NCBI GenBank assembly: GCA_046350455.1
Contig: JAXMAM010000040.1
Span: 1 to 21,569, forward strand
DNA length: 21,569 nucleotides
Direction: 5' to 3'
Source of the DNA: CAZXGD01 sp046350455
Lineage (GTDB): Bacteria > Planctomycetota > Phycisphaerae > Phycisphaerales > SM1A02
The notes under the pieces are model-generated. The model was given only the letters and a program-made list of their open reading frames with translations. It ran no database searches and was not told the DNA's origin. Below, piece after piece: positions 12,998-19,734 of this stretch; the stretch's first letter is position 1, and every line of letters starts with the position of its first letter. The position numbers were made by a program, and so were the translations under genes.

Positions 12998-13285
12998 ATG
13001 TCTCGCTCGCTCAAGAAGGGCCCATTTGTCGACGAACGGCTGTTCCGCCGCGCCGAAGCCATCCAGGCTGCCGGTGGCAAGGGCGCGCCGCTCAAGACCT
13101 GGCGCCGCTCGTGCACCATCGTGCCGGAGTTCGTGGGCCTGAAGTTCCAGGTTCACAACGGCAAGTCGTTCACCGAAGTCTTCGTGACGGAAGACATGGT
13201 GGGCCACAAGCTGGGCGAATTCGCCCACACCCGCATGTTCAAGGGCCACACCAACAAGAAGGAAGGCATCGAAGGAGGTCAGTAA
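12998..13285 (+). CDS. rpsS: 30S ribosomal protein S19
   Basis: This 95-aa small-subunit head protein near the A site begins SRSLKKGPFVDERL, diagnostic for S19. Core motifs TWRRSCTIVPEFVGLKFQVHNGK and VTEDMVGHKLGEFAHTRMFKGH are present. Length is normal. AGAGGA lies before the ATG. The last codons contain a GAAGGAGG run and form one arm of an inverted repeat reaching into the gap before rplV. Confidence 0.96.
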   Translation: MSRSLKKGPFVDERLFRRAEAIQAAGGKGAPLKTWRRSCTIVPEFVGLKFQVHNGKSFTEVFVTEDMVGHKLGEFAHTRMFKGHTNKKEGIEGGQ

Positions 13286-13324
13286 GGCGCGTCTCATCCG
13301 CGCCTGTGATCGCCTTCCTTGAAG
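13259..13324 (+). promoter_or_regulatory. Nested inverted repeats at the rpsS-rplV junction
   Basis: AAGGAAGGC at 13259-13267, inside the end of rpsS, pairs perfectly over 9 bp with GCCTTCCTT at 13312-13320. Between them GGCGCG (13286-13291) pairs with CGCGCC (13299-13304), starting on the base after the rpsS stop. The outer right arm can alternatively pair locally with GAAG (13321-13324), part of the rplV ribosome site. No T run follows. A translational or processing element is possible. Confidence 0.4.
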
Positions 13325-13333
13325 GACACAGCC

Positions 13334-13663
13334 ATGGCTTACAAGGCTTCGCACAAGTTCGCCCGGATCGCCCCGCGCAAGGCGCGGCTGGTGGCAGACC
13401 TCATTCGCGACAAGCGCGTGGATGAGGCGCTGGCAGCCCTGGAGTTCAGCTCCAAGCGCGGCGCGTGGTTCATCAAGTCTGTTCTCAAGAGCGCCATCGC
13501 CAACGCGGAAGAGGCCAACGCAGACGTCAACCGTCTGATCGTGAGCGAGAGCCGCATTGACGAGGGTCCAACCATCAAGCGCTTCCAGCCCAAGGACCGT
13601 GGTCGCGCGCATCAAATCCTCAAGCGCACCAGCCACATTCATGTGGCGGTGGACGTGCGTTGA
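13334..13663 (+). CDS. rplV: 50S ribosomal protein L22
   Basis: The 109-aa protein has a beta hairpin reaching the exit tunnel. MAYKASHKFARIAPRKARLVADLIR gives the S-P/A-R-K-A-R-L-V-A signature of L22, here as ARIAPRKARLVADLIR. The C-terminal PKDRGRAHQILKRTSHIHVAV carries the conserved G-R-A-x-x-I-x-K-R-x-x-H-I-x-V motif. ATG 13334 is preferred over an upstream TTG because AAGGA lies just before it. A nested inverted repeat occupies the 48-nt gap upstream. Confidence 0.95.
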   Translation: MAYKASHKFARIAPRKARLVADLIRDKRVDEALAALEFSSKRGAWFIKSVLKSAIANAEEANADVNRLIVSESRIDEGPTIKRFQPKDRGRAHQILKRTSHIHVAVDVR

Positions 13664-13689
13664 TCAGCCAAGGCACCTAGGAAACACCC

Positions 13690-14391
13690 ATGGGACAGAA
13701 GACCAATCCAATCGGGTTCCGCGTCGGGATCACCGAGACCCACAAGAGCCGCTGGTTCGCCCCCAAGGCGCTCTTCGGCGAGCTGCTGGTCGAGGACTAC
13801 AAGATCCGCAACTTCATTGACAAGCGCCTGAACCGCACCCCTCCATACGCCGCGGTCAGCGACATCTACATCGAGCGCACCCGCGAGGAGCTCACGGTCA
13901 TCATCCGCACGGCCCGTCCAGGCCAGGTGGTGGGCCTGAAGGGCGCTGAGATCGAGCGCCTGACCAAGGACCTGGAAGCCCTGACCGGCCGCAAGGTGGC
14001 CATCAAGATCATCGAGATCAAGAATCCCGAGATCGTGGCCCGTCTCATCGCCGAGACGCTGGGCGAGCAGCTGAAGAAGCGCGCCAACTACCGTCGCGTG
14101 GTCAAGCAGCGCGCAGAAGCCGCCATGCAGAACGGTGCCAAGGGCATCCGCATTCTGATGAGCGGCCGTCTGGGCGGCGCTGAGCTGGCCCGCCAGTTCG
14201 ATACCCGTCTGGGCAGCATCCCGCTGACCACCCTGCAGGCCAACATTGACTACGCAGTGGCGCACAGCAGCACCACGTACGGCGTCATCGGCATCAAGGT
14301 GTGGGTCTACAAGGGCATGTTTGAGCAGGCCGAAGACGAGACCACCACCAACGCCGCAGGCGGTCGCGCACGCGCCCGTGGTCGTCGCTGA
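13690..14391 (+). CDS. rpsC: 30S ribosomal protein S3
   Basis: The 233-aa protein of the mRNA entry channel starts MGQKTNPIGFRVGITETHKSRWF, diagnostic for S3. A KH-type RNA-binding domain follows, with GQVVGLKGAEIERLTKDLEALTGRKV. The C-terminal domain contains GAKGIRILMSGRLGGAELAR and ends in a basic tail GGRARARGRR. CCTAGGAA at 13676-13683, 6 nt before the ATG, recurs with the same spacing upstream of rpsH and secY. Length is normal. Confidence 0.96.
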   Translation: MGQKTNPIGFRVGITETHKSRWFAPKALFGELLVEDYKIRNFIDKRLNRTPPYAAVSDIYIERTREELTVIIRTARPGQVVGLKGAEIERLTKDLEALTGRKVAIKIIEIKNPEIVARLIAETLGEQLKKRANYRRVVKQRAEAAMQNGAKGIRILMSGRLGGAELARQFDTRLGSIPLTTLQANIDYAVAHSSTTYGVIGIKVWVYKGMFEQAEDETTTNAAGGRARARGRR

Positions 14392-14419
14392 ACCCTAGAG
14401 GAGCACCCAGGAGCACCCC

Positions 14420-14842
14420 ATGTCGAACCTGATGCCCAAGCGAGTGAAGTACCGCAAGCAGCAGCGCGGGAAGATGAAGGGCAACGCCACCCGTGGCAAT
14501 TACGTGTCGTTCGGCGACTACGGCCTGCAGAGCCTGGAGACCAGCTGGGTCTCTGCTCGGCAGCTGGAAGCCGGCCGCGTGGCAGCGCAGCACTTCCTGC
14601 GCCGCCAGGGCAAGGTCTTCATCCGCGTCTTCCCAGACAAGCCCATCAGCAAGAAGCCGCTGGAAACCCGAATGGGCACCGGCAAGGCAGACGTGGACTT
14701 CTGGGCTGCATGCGTCAAGCCCGGCACCGTGCTCTTTGAGATCGCCGGCGTGCCGGAAGAGCTGGCCAAGCAGGCCTTCGCCCGCATCGCCAACAAGATG
14801 CCTGTCCGCTGCCGCTTTGTCGGCCGCCGGCTGGCGGTGTAA
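14420..14842 (+). CDS. rplP: 50S ribosomal protein L16
   Basis: The 140-aa protein contacts the A-site tRNA elbow. The start NLMPKRVKYRKQQRGKMKG and the central RVFPDKPISKKPLETRMGTGKADVDFW are typical, although cut here for length: the key motif is R-x-F-P-D-K-P-x-x-x-K-P-x-x-x-R-M-G-x-G. The C-terminus KMPVRCRFV is normal. GAGCACCCAG is nearly duplicated immediately before the ATG, providing two AGGAG-like sites of which the upstream GAGGAG is best. Confidence 0.95.
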   Translation: MSNLMPKRVKYRKQQRGKMKGNATRGNYVSFGDYGLQSLETSWVSARQLEAGRVAAQHFLRRQGKVFIRVFPDKPISKKPLETRMGTGKADVDFWAACVKPGTVLFEIAGVPEELAKQAFARIANKMPVRCRFVGRRLAV

Positions 14843-14868
14843 CGCCCCAGAAAGCAGGACACAGAACC

Positions 14869-15069
14869 ATGAACGCCAACGAAGTCAAGAAGCTGCGTGA
14901 CGACGAGCTGACCGCCGAGGTCAAGCGCCTGCGCAAGAAGCTCTTTGAGCTGCGCTCGCAGACCGTCACCGAGAAGATCAAGGACTCCTCCCAGTTCGGG
15001 AAGAATCGCAAGGACCTGGCGCGCGTCCTCACAGAGGTGAGCGCCCGCAGGAAGAAGGTGACCAAGTGA
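14869..15069 (+). CDS. rpmC: 50S ribosomal protein L29
   Basis: The 66-aa two-helix protein lies near the tunnel exit. MNANEVKKLRDDELTAEVKRL with KKLFELRSQ and the downstream K-I-x-x-x-R-K-D-L-A-R-V-L-T-E segment match L29. The stop TGA shares bases with the GTG start of rpsQ (GTGA at 15066-15069), so S17 translation is probably coupled to termination here. Confidence 0.93.
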   Translation: MNANEVKKLRDDELTAEVKRLRKKLFELRSQTVTEKIKDSSQFGKNRKDLARVLTEVSARRKKVTK

Positions 15070-15401
15070 GCCCAACCGCTCCCAAGACTGAGACCATCGT
15101 GATTGGTGAACGCGCCCAGCGCCGCATCGGCGTGGTGGCCACGGCTTCGCGTGCCAAGACTCGCAAGGTCACCATTCAGTACGTGTCCAAGCACCCCAAG
15201 TACGGCAAGTTCGTGCGCAAGCGCACCATGCTGCACGTGCACGACGCTGCCGACGAGACTGGCGTGGGCGACCGCGTGGAAATCGCAGAGTGCCGGCCCA
15301 TCAGCCGCACCAAGCGCTGGACCATCGTGCGCGTCGTCGAGAAGGCGCCAGCCAAGGCTGAAGCGGTCTTTGAGACCGACGACGGCCGCCGCAAGAAGTA
15401 A
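15066..15401 (+). CDS. rpsQ: 30S ribosomal protein S17
   Basis: The 111-aa OB-fold primary binder of 16S rRNA carries the core IGVVATASRAKTRKVTIQY followed by HPKYGKFVRKRTMLHVHD. GDRVEIAECRPISRTKRW is the conserved S17 signature. A GTG start overlapping the rpmC stop is chosen because no in-frame ATG precedes the core and AGGAAGAAGG lies just upstream. About 25 residues after the core (EKAPAKAEAVFETDDGRRKK) make it longer than the E. coli protein (84 aa). Confidence 0.94.
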   Translation: MSPTAPKTETIVIGERAQRRIGVVATASRAKTRKVTIQYVSKHPKYGKFVRKRTMLHVHDAADETGVGDRVEIAECRPISRTKRWTIVRVVEKAPAKAEAVFETDDGRRKK

Positions 15402-15440
15402 TCCCATCCCCGCAGACACCACACCCATACAGGTGCCAGC

Positions 15441-15827
15441 ATGATTCAGCATGAAACACGACTCGAAGTGGCCGACAACAGCGGCGCCAAAGTGGCGCTG
15501 GTGATCGGCATCAAGGGCGTCTCCACTGCCAGCGGCCGCTTTACACGCGTGTCCATGGGCGTGGGCGACCGCGTGATGTGCGCCATCAAGGAAGCGCTGC
15601 CCAACGGCCAGGTGAAGTCCGGCGACAAGGCCGAGGCGGTCATCGTGCGCGTGAAGGCGCCAACCCGTCGCAGCGACGGCAGCTATGTCCGGTTCGACAG
15701 CAACGCATGCGTGCTGGTGGACAAGGACGGCAACCCGCGCGGCACTCGCATCTTTGGCGCAGTGGCCCGCGAGCTGCGCGAGAAGAACTTTGTCAAGATC
15801 GTGTCTCTTGCCACGGAGGTGGTCTGA
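15441..15827 (+). CDS. rplN: 50S ribosomal protein L14
   Basis: The 128-aa interface protein starts MIQHETRLEVADNSGAKVAL, with the L-x-V-A-D-N-S-G-A motif diagnostic for L14. KGDKAEAVIVRVK-type residues, FDSNACVLVDKDGNPRGTRIFGAVARELR and a final KIVSLATEVV are all typical. Its stop and the rplX start share one base (TGATG at 15825-15829). Confidence 0.95.
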   Translation: MIQHETRLEVADNSGAKVALVIGIKGVSTASGRFTRVSMGVGDRVMCAIKEALPNGQVKSGDKAEAVIVRVKAPTRRSDGSYVRFDSNACVLVDKDGNPRGTRIFGAVARELREKNFVKIVSLATEVV

Positions 15828-16174
15828 TGCCAGCGCACATTCGCAAGGGTGACATCGTGTACGTCCGCTCCGGCGACGACCGCGGCAAGACCGGCGAGGT
15901 CATCTCCGTGAATCCCGAGGCAGGCACCTGCATCGTCAAGGGCGTCAACGTGCACACCAAGCACCTGAAGCCAAGCCAGCAGCGTCCCAAGGGCGCCCTG
16001 GTCAAGATGGAACTGCCCGTCAACATCAGCAAGGTGAGCCCGGTTGCGGATGGCAAGCCCACCCGCGTCCGTTTCACCGTCAAGCCTGATGGCTCCAAGG
16101 TCCGCGTCGCTGTGAAGAGCGGCAAGGAACTGGGCGCTGTCAGCCCCGCCAAGAAGTCCGCGAAGGCCAAGTGA
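15827..16174 (+). CDS. rplX: 50S ribosomal protein L24
   Basis: This 115-aa assembly-initiating protein of the 50S has the KOW motif: HIRKGDIVYVRSGDDRGKTG at residues 4-23, then KGVNVHTKHLKPSQQ. GGAGGT ends 6 nt before the ATG, which shares a base with the rplN stop, so coupling is likely. The C-terminus ends in a Lys/Ala-rich tail (SPAKKSAKAK). An open frame reaching back into rplN is a shadow; the family N-terminus begins at 15827. Confidence 0.95.
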   Translation: MPAHIRKGDIVYVRSGDDRGKTGEVISVNPEAGTCIVKGVNVHTKHLKPSQQRPKGALVKMELPVNISKVSPVADGKPTRVRFTVKPDGSKVRVAVKSGKELGAVSPAKKSAKAK

Positions 16175-16773
16175 GGTCCACCGTGAGCGCTACCCAGACA
16201 ACTCCCCGTCTCCAGAAGATCTACAAGGAGCAGGTTGCTCCCAAGATCATGCAGGAATTCGGGCTCAAGAACATCAACCAGGTTCCGGTGATCGAGAAGG
16301 TCATCGTGAACGCCGGCGTCGGCAAGGCGCTGGAGAACCAGAAGCTGAAGCCCGAGATCCGCGACACCGTCGTGGACACCTTCCAGAAGATCACTGGCCA
16401 GAAGCCGGTGATGACGCTGGCCAAGAAGAGCGTGAGCAACTTCAAGGTCCGCGAGGGTGCACCCAGCGGCTTTGTGGTCACGCTGCGCCGCGAGCGCATG
16501 TGGGGCTTCCTGGACCGCCTGATGAACCTGGCGATCCCTCGTATCAAGGACTTCCGCGGCGTGAACGACCGCTCCTTCGACAAGGGCGGCAGCTGGAGCT
16601 TCGGCCTCAGCGAGCAGGCCGTGTGGCCCGAGATCAACATGGCCAGCGTGACCTACACGCACGGCATGAACATCACCATCGTCTTCCGCAACTCGGACCC
16701 CAAGATGAGCAAGTTTGCCCTTGCTGAGCTTGGCATGCCGTTCGTCAAGCCGGAAGAGCGCAAGAAGAAGTAA
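16171..16773 (+). CDS. rplE: 50S ribosomal protein L5
   Basis: L5 binds 5S rRNA and contacts tRNA and S13. The core is plain: PRLQKIYKEQVAPKIMQEF, IEKVIVNAGVGKA, GQKPVMTLAKKSVSNFKVREG and the terminal ITIVFRNSDPKM. Two GTG starts are possible. The first, at 16171, overlaps the rplX stop (GTGA) and gives 200 aa. The second, at 16183, has GAGGT 5 nt upstream and gives 196 aa beginning SATQTTPRL. I list the longer form, with little to decide between them. Confidence 0.93.
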   Translation: MRSTVSATQTTPRLQKIYKEQVAPKIMQEFGLKNINQVPVIEKVIVNAGVGKALENQKLKPEIRDTVVDTFQKITGQKPVMTLAKKSVSNFKVREGAPSGFVVTLRRERMWGFLDRLMNLAIPRIKDFRGVNDRSFDKGGSWSFGLSEQAVWPEINMASVTYTHGMNITIVFRNSDPKMSKFALAELGMPFVKPEERKKK

Positions 16774-16816
16774 CTCCTTCAACAGCACTCAGTGAACTAC
16801 TCAAAGGACTCGATTC

Positions 16817-17002
16817 ATGGCTAGCAAGCGCGTCTTTGCCAAGATGAAGCGGAAGGCTAAGTTCTCCACGCGGGAGCGCAACCGCTGCGAGATCACCGGC
16901 CGCGGCCGCGGCGTGTACCGCAAGTTCCGCATCTGCCGTCACATGCTCCGCGAGCTGGCGCTCCAGGGCATGATCCCTGGCATGCGCAAGGCGTCCTGGT
17001 GA
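16817..17002 (+). CDS. rpsN: 30S ribosomal protein S14, short form with half of the zinc cysteines
   Basis: The 61-aa protein of the 30S head begins ASKRVFAKMKRKAKFSTRERN and ends GMIPGMRKASW, matching the short (type Z) family. In that family two CxxC pairs bind zinc. Here only Cys24 (CEIT) and Cys40 (CRHM) remain, and the partner positions 27 and 43 are Thr and Met. A normal four-cysteine zinc site is therefore impossible. The length and spacing are otherwise intact, so the protein is probably functional without zinc. Confidence 0.93.
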   Translation: MASKRVFAKMKRKAKFSTRERNRCEITGRGRGVYRKFRICRHMLRELALQGMIPGMRKASW

Positions 17003-17054
17003 CGCGCTTGGGCCTTCTCTCCCGCTGACCACTTTCAGACCCTAGGAGCCAAAC

Positions 17055-17453
17055 ATGGCGCTTCAGGACCTCACCGCAGACATGCTCACGCGCATCCGCA
17101 ACGCCTGCCGCAATCGGGCCAAGCAGGTGCTCGTGCTCAACAACAAGCTCAACCACGGCGTCGCTGCTGTCCTCCAGAAGGAGGGCTTCATCCGCGGCTT
17201 CGAGGTGATCCAGGACGGCCGTCAGGGCCTCATCCGCCTGGACCTCAAGTACGGACCGCGCGGCGAAATCCTCATCCACAGCCTGGAGCGCGTCTCGCGC
17301 ACTGGTTGCCGCGTGTATCGCGCCGTGGACGAGCTGCCCCGCCCGGTGTCGGGCCTGGGCATCGCCATCGTCTCCACCAGCCACGGCGTGATGAGCGACC
17401 GCGAGTGCCGCGAGAAGCGCCTCGGCGGAGAAGTCGTCGCAACCGTGGGCTGA
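17055..17453 (+). CDS. rpsH: 30S ribosomal protein S8
   Basis: The 132-aa primary 16S-binding protein represses the spc operon in E. coli. The start LTADMLTRIRNACRNR and the C-terminal GLGIAIVSTSHGVMSDRECRE with GGEVVATVG are the family signature, and the length is normal. CCTAGGAG at 17041-17048, 6 nt before the ATG, is the same box found before rpsC and secY. The 52-nt gap from rpsN shows no strong hairpin. Confidence 0.95.
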   Translation: MALQDLTADMLTRIRNACRNRAKQVLVLNNKLNHGVAAVLQKEGFIRGFEVIQDGRQGLIRLDLKYGPRGEILIHSLERVSRTGCRVYRAVDELPRPVSGLGIAIVSTSHGVMSDRECREKRLGGEVVATVG

Positions 17454-17487
17454 TCTGGCACCACTGACCGAACGCACAGGAGTCACC

Positions 17488-18039
17488 ATGTCCCGCATCG
17501 CACGCAAGCCAGTCGCCATCCCCAACGGAGTGAAGGTGGCCGTCAATCCAGCCAGCAAGACCCTCAACTTCGAGGGCCCCAAGGGCAAGCTGTCGCTCAC
17601 CTACCGTCCAGAAGTGGGCGTGAAGGTGGATGGCAACCAGATCCAGGTCACCATGGATCCAGCCATCGTGGAGCTGGGCAGCAACCGCGCCTTCTGGGGC
17701 ACCACCCGCGCGCTCATCCAGACCAGCGTGGACGGTGTGCTCAAGGGCTACGAGAAGAAGCTGGAGATCATCGGCGTGGGCTGGGGCGCCCGCGTGCAGG
17801 GCAAGAAGCTGGTGCTCACCATCGGCTTCGCCAACACCATCGAGGTGCCGATCCCAGACGGCGTGAAGGTGGAAGTGAACCAGACCATGGTCACTGTCAG
17901 CGGCCCCAACAAGCAGTCGGTTGGCTCATTCGCCAGCCAGGTGCGTTCGCACCGCAAGCCAGAGCCCTACAACGGCAAGGGCATCAAGTACGTGGACGAA
18001 GTCATCCAGCGCAAGCAGGGCAAGGCTTTCGGCTCGTAA
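17488..18039 (+). CDS. rplF: 50S ribosomal protein L6
   Basis: The 183-aa protein near the sarcin-ricin loop starts SRIARKPVAIPNGVKVAV. The two similar alpha/beta halves are visible, with GVLKGYEKKLEIIGVGWGAR in the middle and the C-terminal EPYNGKGIKYVDEVIQRKQGKAFG, both typical. Length is normal. AGGAG lies a few nucleotides before the ATG. It is separated by 18 nt from rplR. Confidence 0.95.
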   Translation: MSRIARKPVAIPNGVKVAVNPASKTLNFEGPKGKLSLTYRPEVGVKVDGNQIQVTMDPAIVELGSNRAFWGTTRALIQTSVDGVLKGYEKKLEIIGVGWGARVQGKKLVLTIGFANTIEVPIPDGVKVEVNQTMVTVSGPNKQSVGSFASQVRSHRKPEPYNGKGIKYVDEVIQRKQGKAFGS

Positions 18040-18057
18040 TTCACGAAGGAACCGACC

Positions 18058-18417
18058 ATGGACAAGACCATCGCCAAGAACAAGCGCCACGACCGCCGCA
18101 AGGCAGGCCTGCGCAAGACCATCCGCGGCACGCCCTCGCGTCCACGCCTCACTGTGTACCGCTCGCTGCAGCACATCTATGCGCAGCTGGTGGACGACCT
18201 GGCCGGCTGCACTGTGGCCGCGGCCAGCTCCCGCGACGTGGACGCTGGCACCAAGGGTGGCAACGTCACCGCAGCCAAGGCGGTGGGCAAGGCCCTGGCA
18301 GAGCGCGCCCGCAAGGCGGGCTTCGAGAAGGCGGTGTTCGACCGCAACGGCTTCCGCTACCACGGCCGCGTGAAGGCAGTGGCCGAAGGCGCCCGCGAGG
18401 GCGGCCTGCAGTTCTGA
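18058..18417 (+). CDS. rplR: 50S ribosomal protein L18
   Basis: This 119-aa 5S rRNA-binding protein has a basic N-terminus (KNKRHDRRKAGLRKTIRGT) followed by PRLTVYRSLQHIYAQLVDDLAG. The C-terminal AVFDRNGFRYHGRVKAVAEGAREGGLQF matches the family's F-D-R-x-G-x-x-Y-H-G-R-V-x-A-x-A-x-x-A-R-E-x-G-L signature. Length is normal. Confidence 0.95.
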   Translation: MDKTIAKNKRHDRRKAGLRKTIRGTPSRPRLTVYRSLQHIYAQLVDDLAGCTVAAASSRDVDAGTKGGNVTAAKAVGKALAERARKAGFEKAVFDRNGFRYHGRVKAVAEGAREGGLQF

Positions 18418-18455
18418 GCACCTGAGGCCACCAAGGAAACACTGGAGCAGCAATC

Positions 18456-19205
18456 ATGGCTGAACTGATCGACGAAACATCAAACATCGAATCCACCACG
18501 GTTGGTGTGTATCGCACCAGCAGCACCGTGGCTGGCGGCCGGCGCTTCAGCTTCAGCGCGCTGGTTGTGGTTGGCGACAAGCACGGCAAGGTTGGCATTG
18601 GCTACGCCAAGAGCAACCAGGTGCCGCAGGCTGTCGAGAAGGCGCAGAAGGAAGCCCGCCGCAAGATGGTGGCCTATCCCATGCTCCGCACGACCATCCC
18701 GCACATGGTGGAAGGCCACTTTGGCGCCTCCAAGGTGCGCCTGGTTCCTGCCACGCCAGGAACGGGCGTCATCGCTGGCGCTGCCGTGCGCGCCATCCTG
18801 GAGATGCTGGGCATTCAGGACTGCCTGACCAAGAGCTACGGCTCCACCAACCCCAAGAACCTGGTGAAGGCCACGCTGAGCGCCCTTGGCCAGCTGCAGA
18901 CTCGCGAGAAGAGCGAGCAGCTGCGCGGCGTCACCCTGGGCGCCACCCCAGTGGAAGAGGCGGTGGAGCGCGGCTTTGCTGCCATGCCACAAATGAAGGT
19001 TGGCGAGAAGATGGCTGCCCCCAAGAACACGGTGGGCGACGATCGTCGCCGCGGTGGTCGCGGTGGCCCACGCGGTGGTCGCCGTGGCGACGACAGCGCG
19101 CAGAACGCGCAGAACGCGCCGAGCGCGCCCAGCGCGCCCAGCGCCCCAATCGCACCCAGCGCGCCGGCAGCCGACGCACCAGCACCGGAGGCGCCGCAGA
19201 GCTGA
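18456..19205 (+). CDS. rpsE: 30S ribosomal protein S5 with long disordered C-terminal extension
   Basis: S5 aids decoding fidelity at the mRNA entry. The N-terminal dsRBD-like domain is seen in GGRRFSFSALVVVGDKHGKVG and the C-terminal domain in PATPGTGVIAGAAVRAILEMLG. The loop normally written NRVxKVVKGGR is YRTSSTVAGGR (residues 19-29), losing both lysines. The protein is 249 aa against 166 in E. coli. The excess is a Gly/Arg stretch (199-211) and an APS repeat tail (221-249), probably disordered. The next gene is L15; the L30 gene that usually lies between is absent. Confidence 0.95.
   Translation: MAELIDETSNIESTTVGVYRTSSTVAGGRRFSFSALVVVGDKHGKVGIGYAKSNQVPQAVEKAQKEARRKMVAYPMLRTTIPHMVEGHFGASKVRLVPATPGTGVIAGAAVRAILEMLGIQDCLTKSYGSTNPKNLVKATLSALGQLQTREKSEQLRGVTLGATPVEEAVERGFAAMPQMKVGEKMAAPKNTVGDDRRRGGRGGPRGGRRGDDSAQNAQNAPSAPSAPSAPIAPSAPAADAPAPEAPQS
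19093..19180 (+). repeat. Short tandem repeats encoding the S5 tail
   Basis: Near-repeats of CAGAACGCG followed by AGCGCGCCC units lie in frame at the 3' end of rpsE and encode QNA and APS triplets. The unit length is nine, so slippage keeps the reading frame. Such a tract is unusual inside a ribosomal protein gene. Confidence 0.7.
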
Positions 19206-19265
19206 GGCTCTGGCGTCTGATCAGGAACACGCACGACTATTCACAGGCAAGCGAGCACCCCTGCC

Positions 19266-19715
19266 ATGATGATTCATGACATCACCAAGGTCGTCGGCAA
19301 GCACCGTCCCCGCAAGCGCGTTGGTCGCGGCGAGGGCAGCGGCATCGGCGGCACCAGCACCCGCGGTCACAAGGGCGCCAAGAGCCGCGCCGGCTGGACC
19401 AGCCGTCCTGGCTATCAGGGCGGCGCCACGCCGTTCATGCGGCGCTTCCCCAAGCGCGGCTTCAAGAACGCTGGCTTCCGCACCCTCTACCACGTGATCA
19501 ACGTGGAGGCGCTGGACAAGCACTTCCAGGCTGGCGCCACTGTGGACATCGCATCGCTGGTAGGCAAGAGCCTGGTGCCGGACGCCACGCTCCCACTGAA
19601 GGTGCTGGGCCACGGCGACCTGGCCAAGAAGCTCACCGTGGTGGCAGCCAAGTTCTCTGCCACGGCCAAGGAGAAGATCGAGAAGGCTGGCGGCACCGCT
19701 CAGGCAGCGGCCTGA
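19266..19715 (+). CDS. rplO: 50S ribosomal protein L15
   Basis: The 149-aa late-assembly protein carries the Gly/Arg-rich N-terminal extension RKRVGRGEGSGIGGTSTRGHKGAKSR, given here by its key part GRGEGSGIGGTSTRGHKG. It is followed by FMRRFPKRGFKN, both diagnostic. Two adjacent ATGs (19266 and 19269) could start it; the first is listed. The 60-nt gap before it is where rpmD (L30) would normally lie and has no coding potential for it. Confidence 0.94.
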   Translation: MMIHDITKVVGKHRPRKRVGRGEGSGIGGTSTRGHKGAKSRAGWTSRPGYQGGATPFMRRFPKRGFKNAGFRTLYHVINVEALDKHFQAGATVDIASLVGKSLVPDATLPLKVLGHGDLAKKLTVVAAKFSATAKEKIEKAGGTAQAAA

Positions 19716-19734
19716 CGCCACCTAGGAACCCTTC

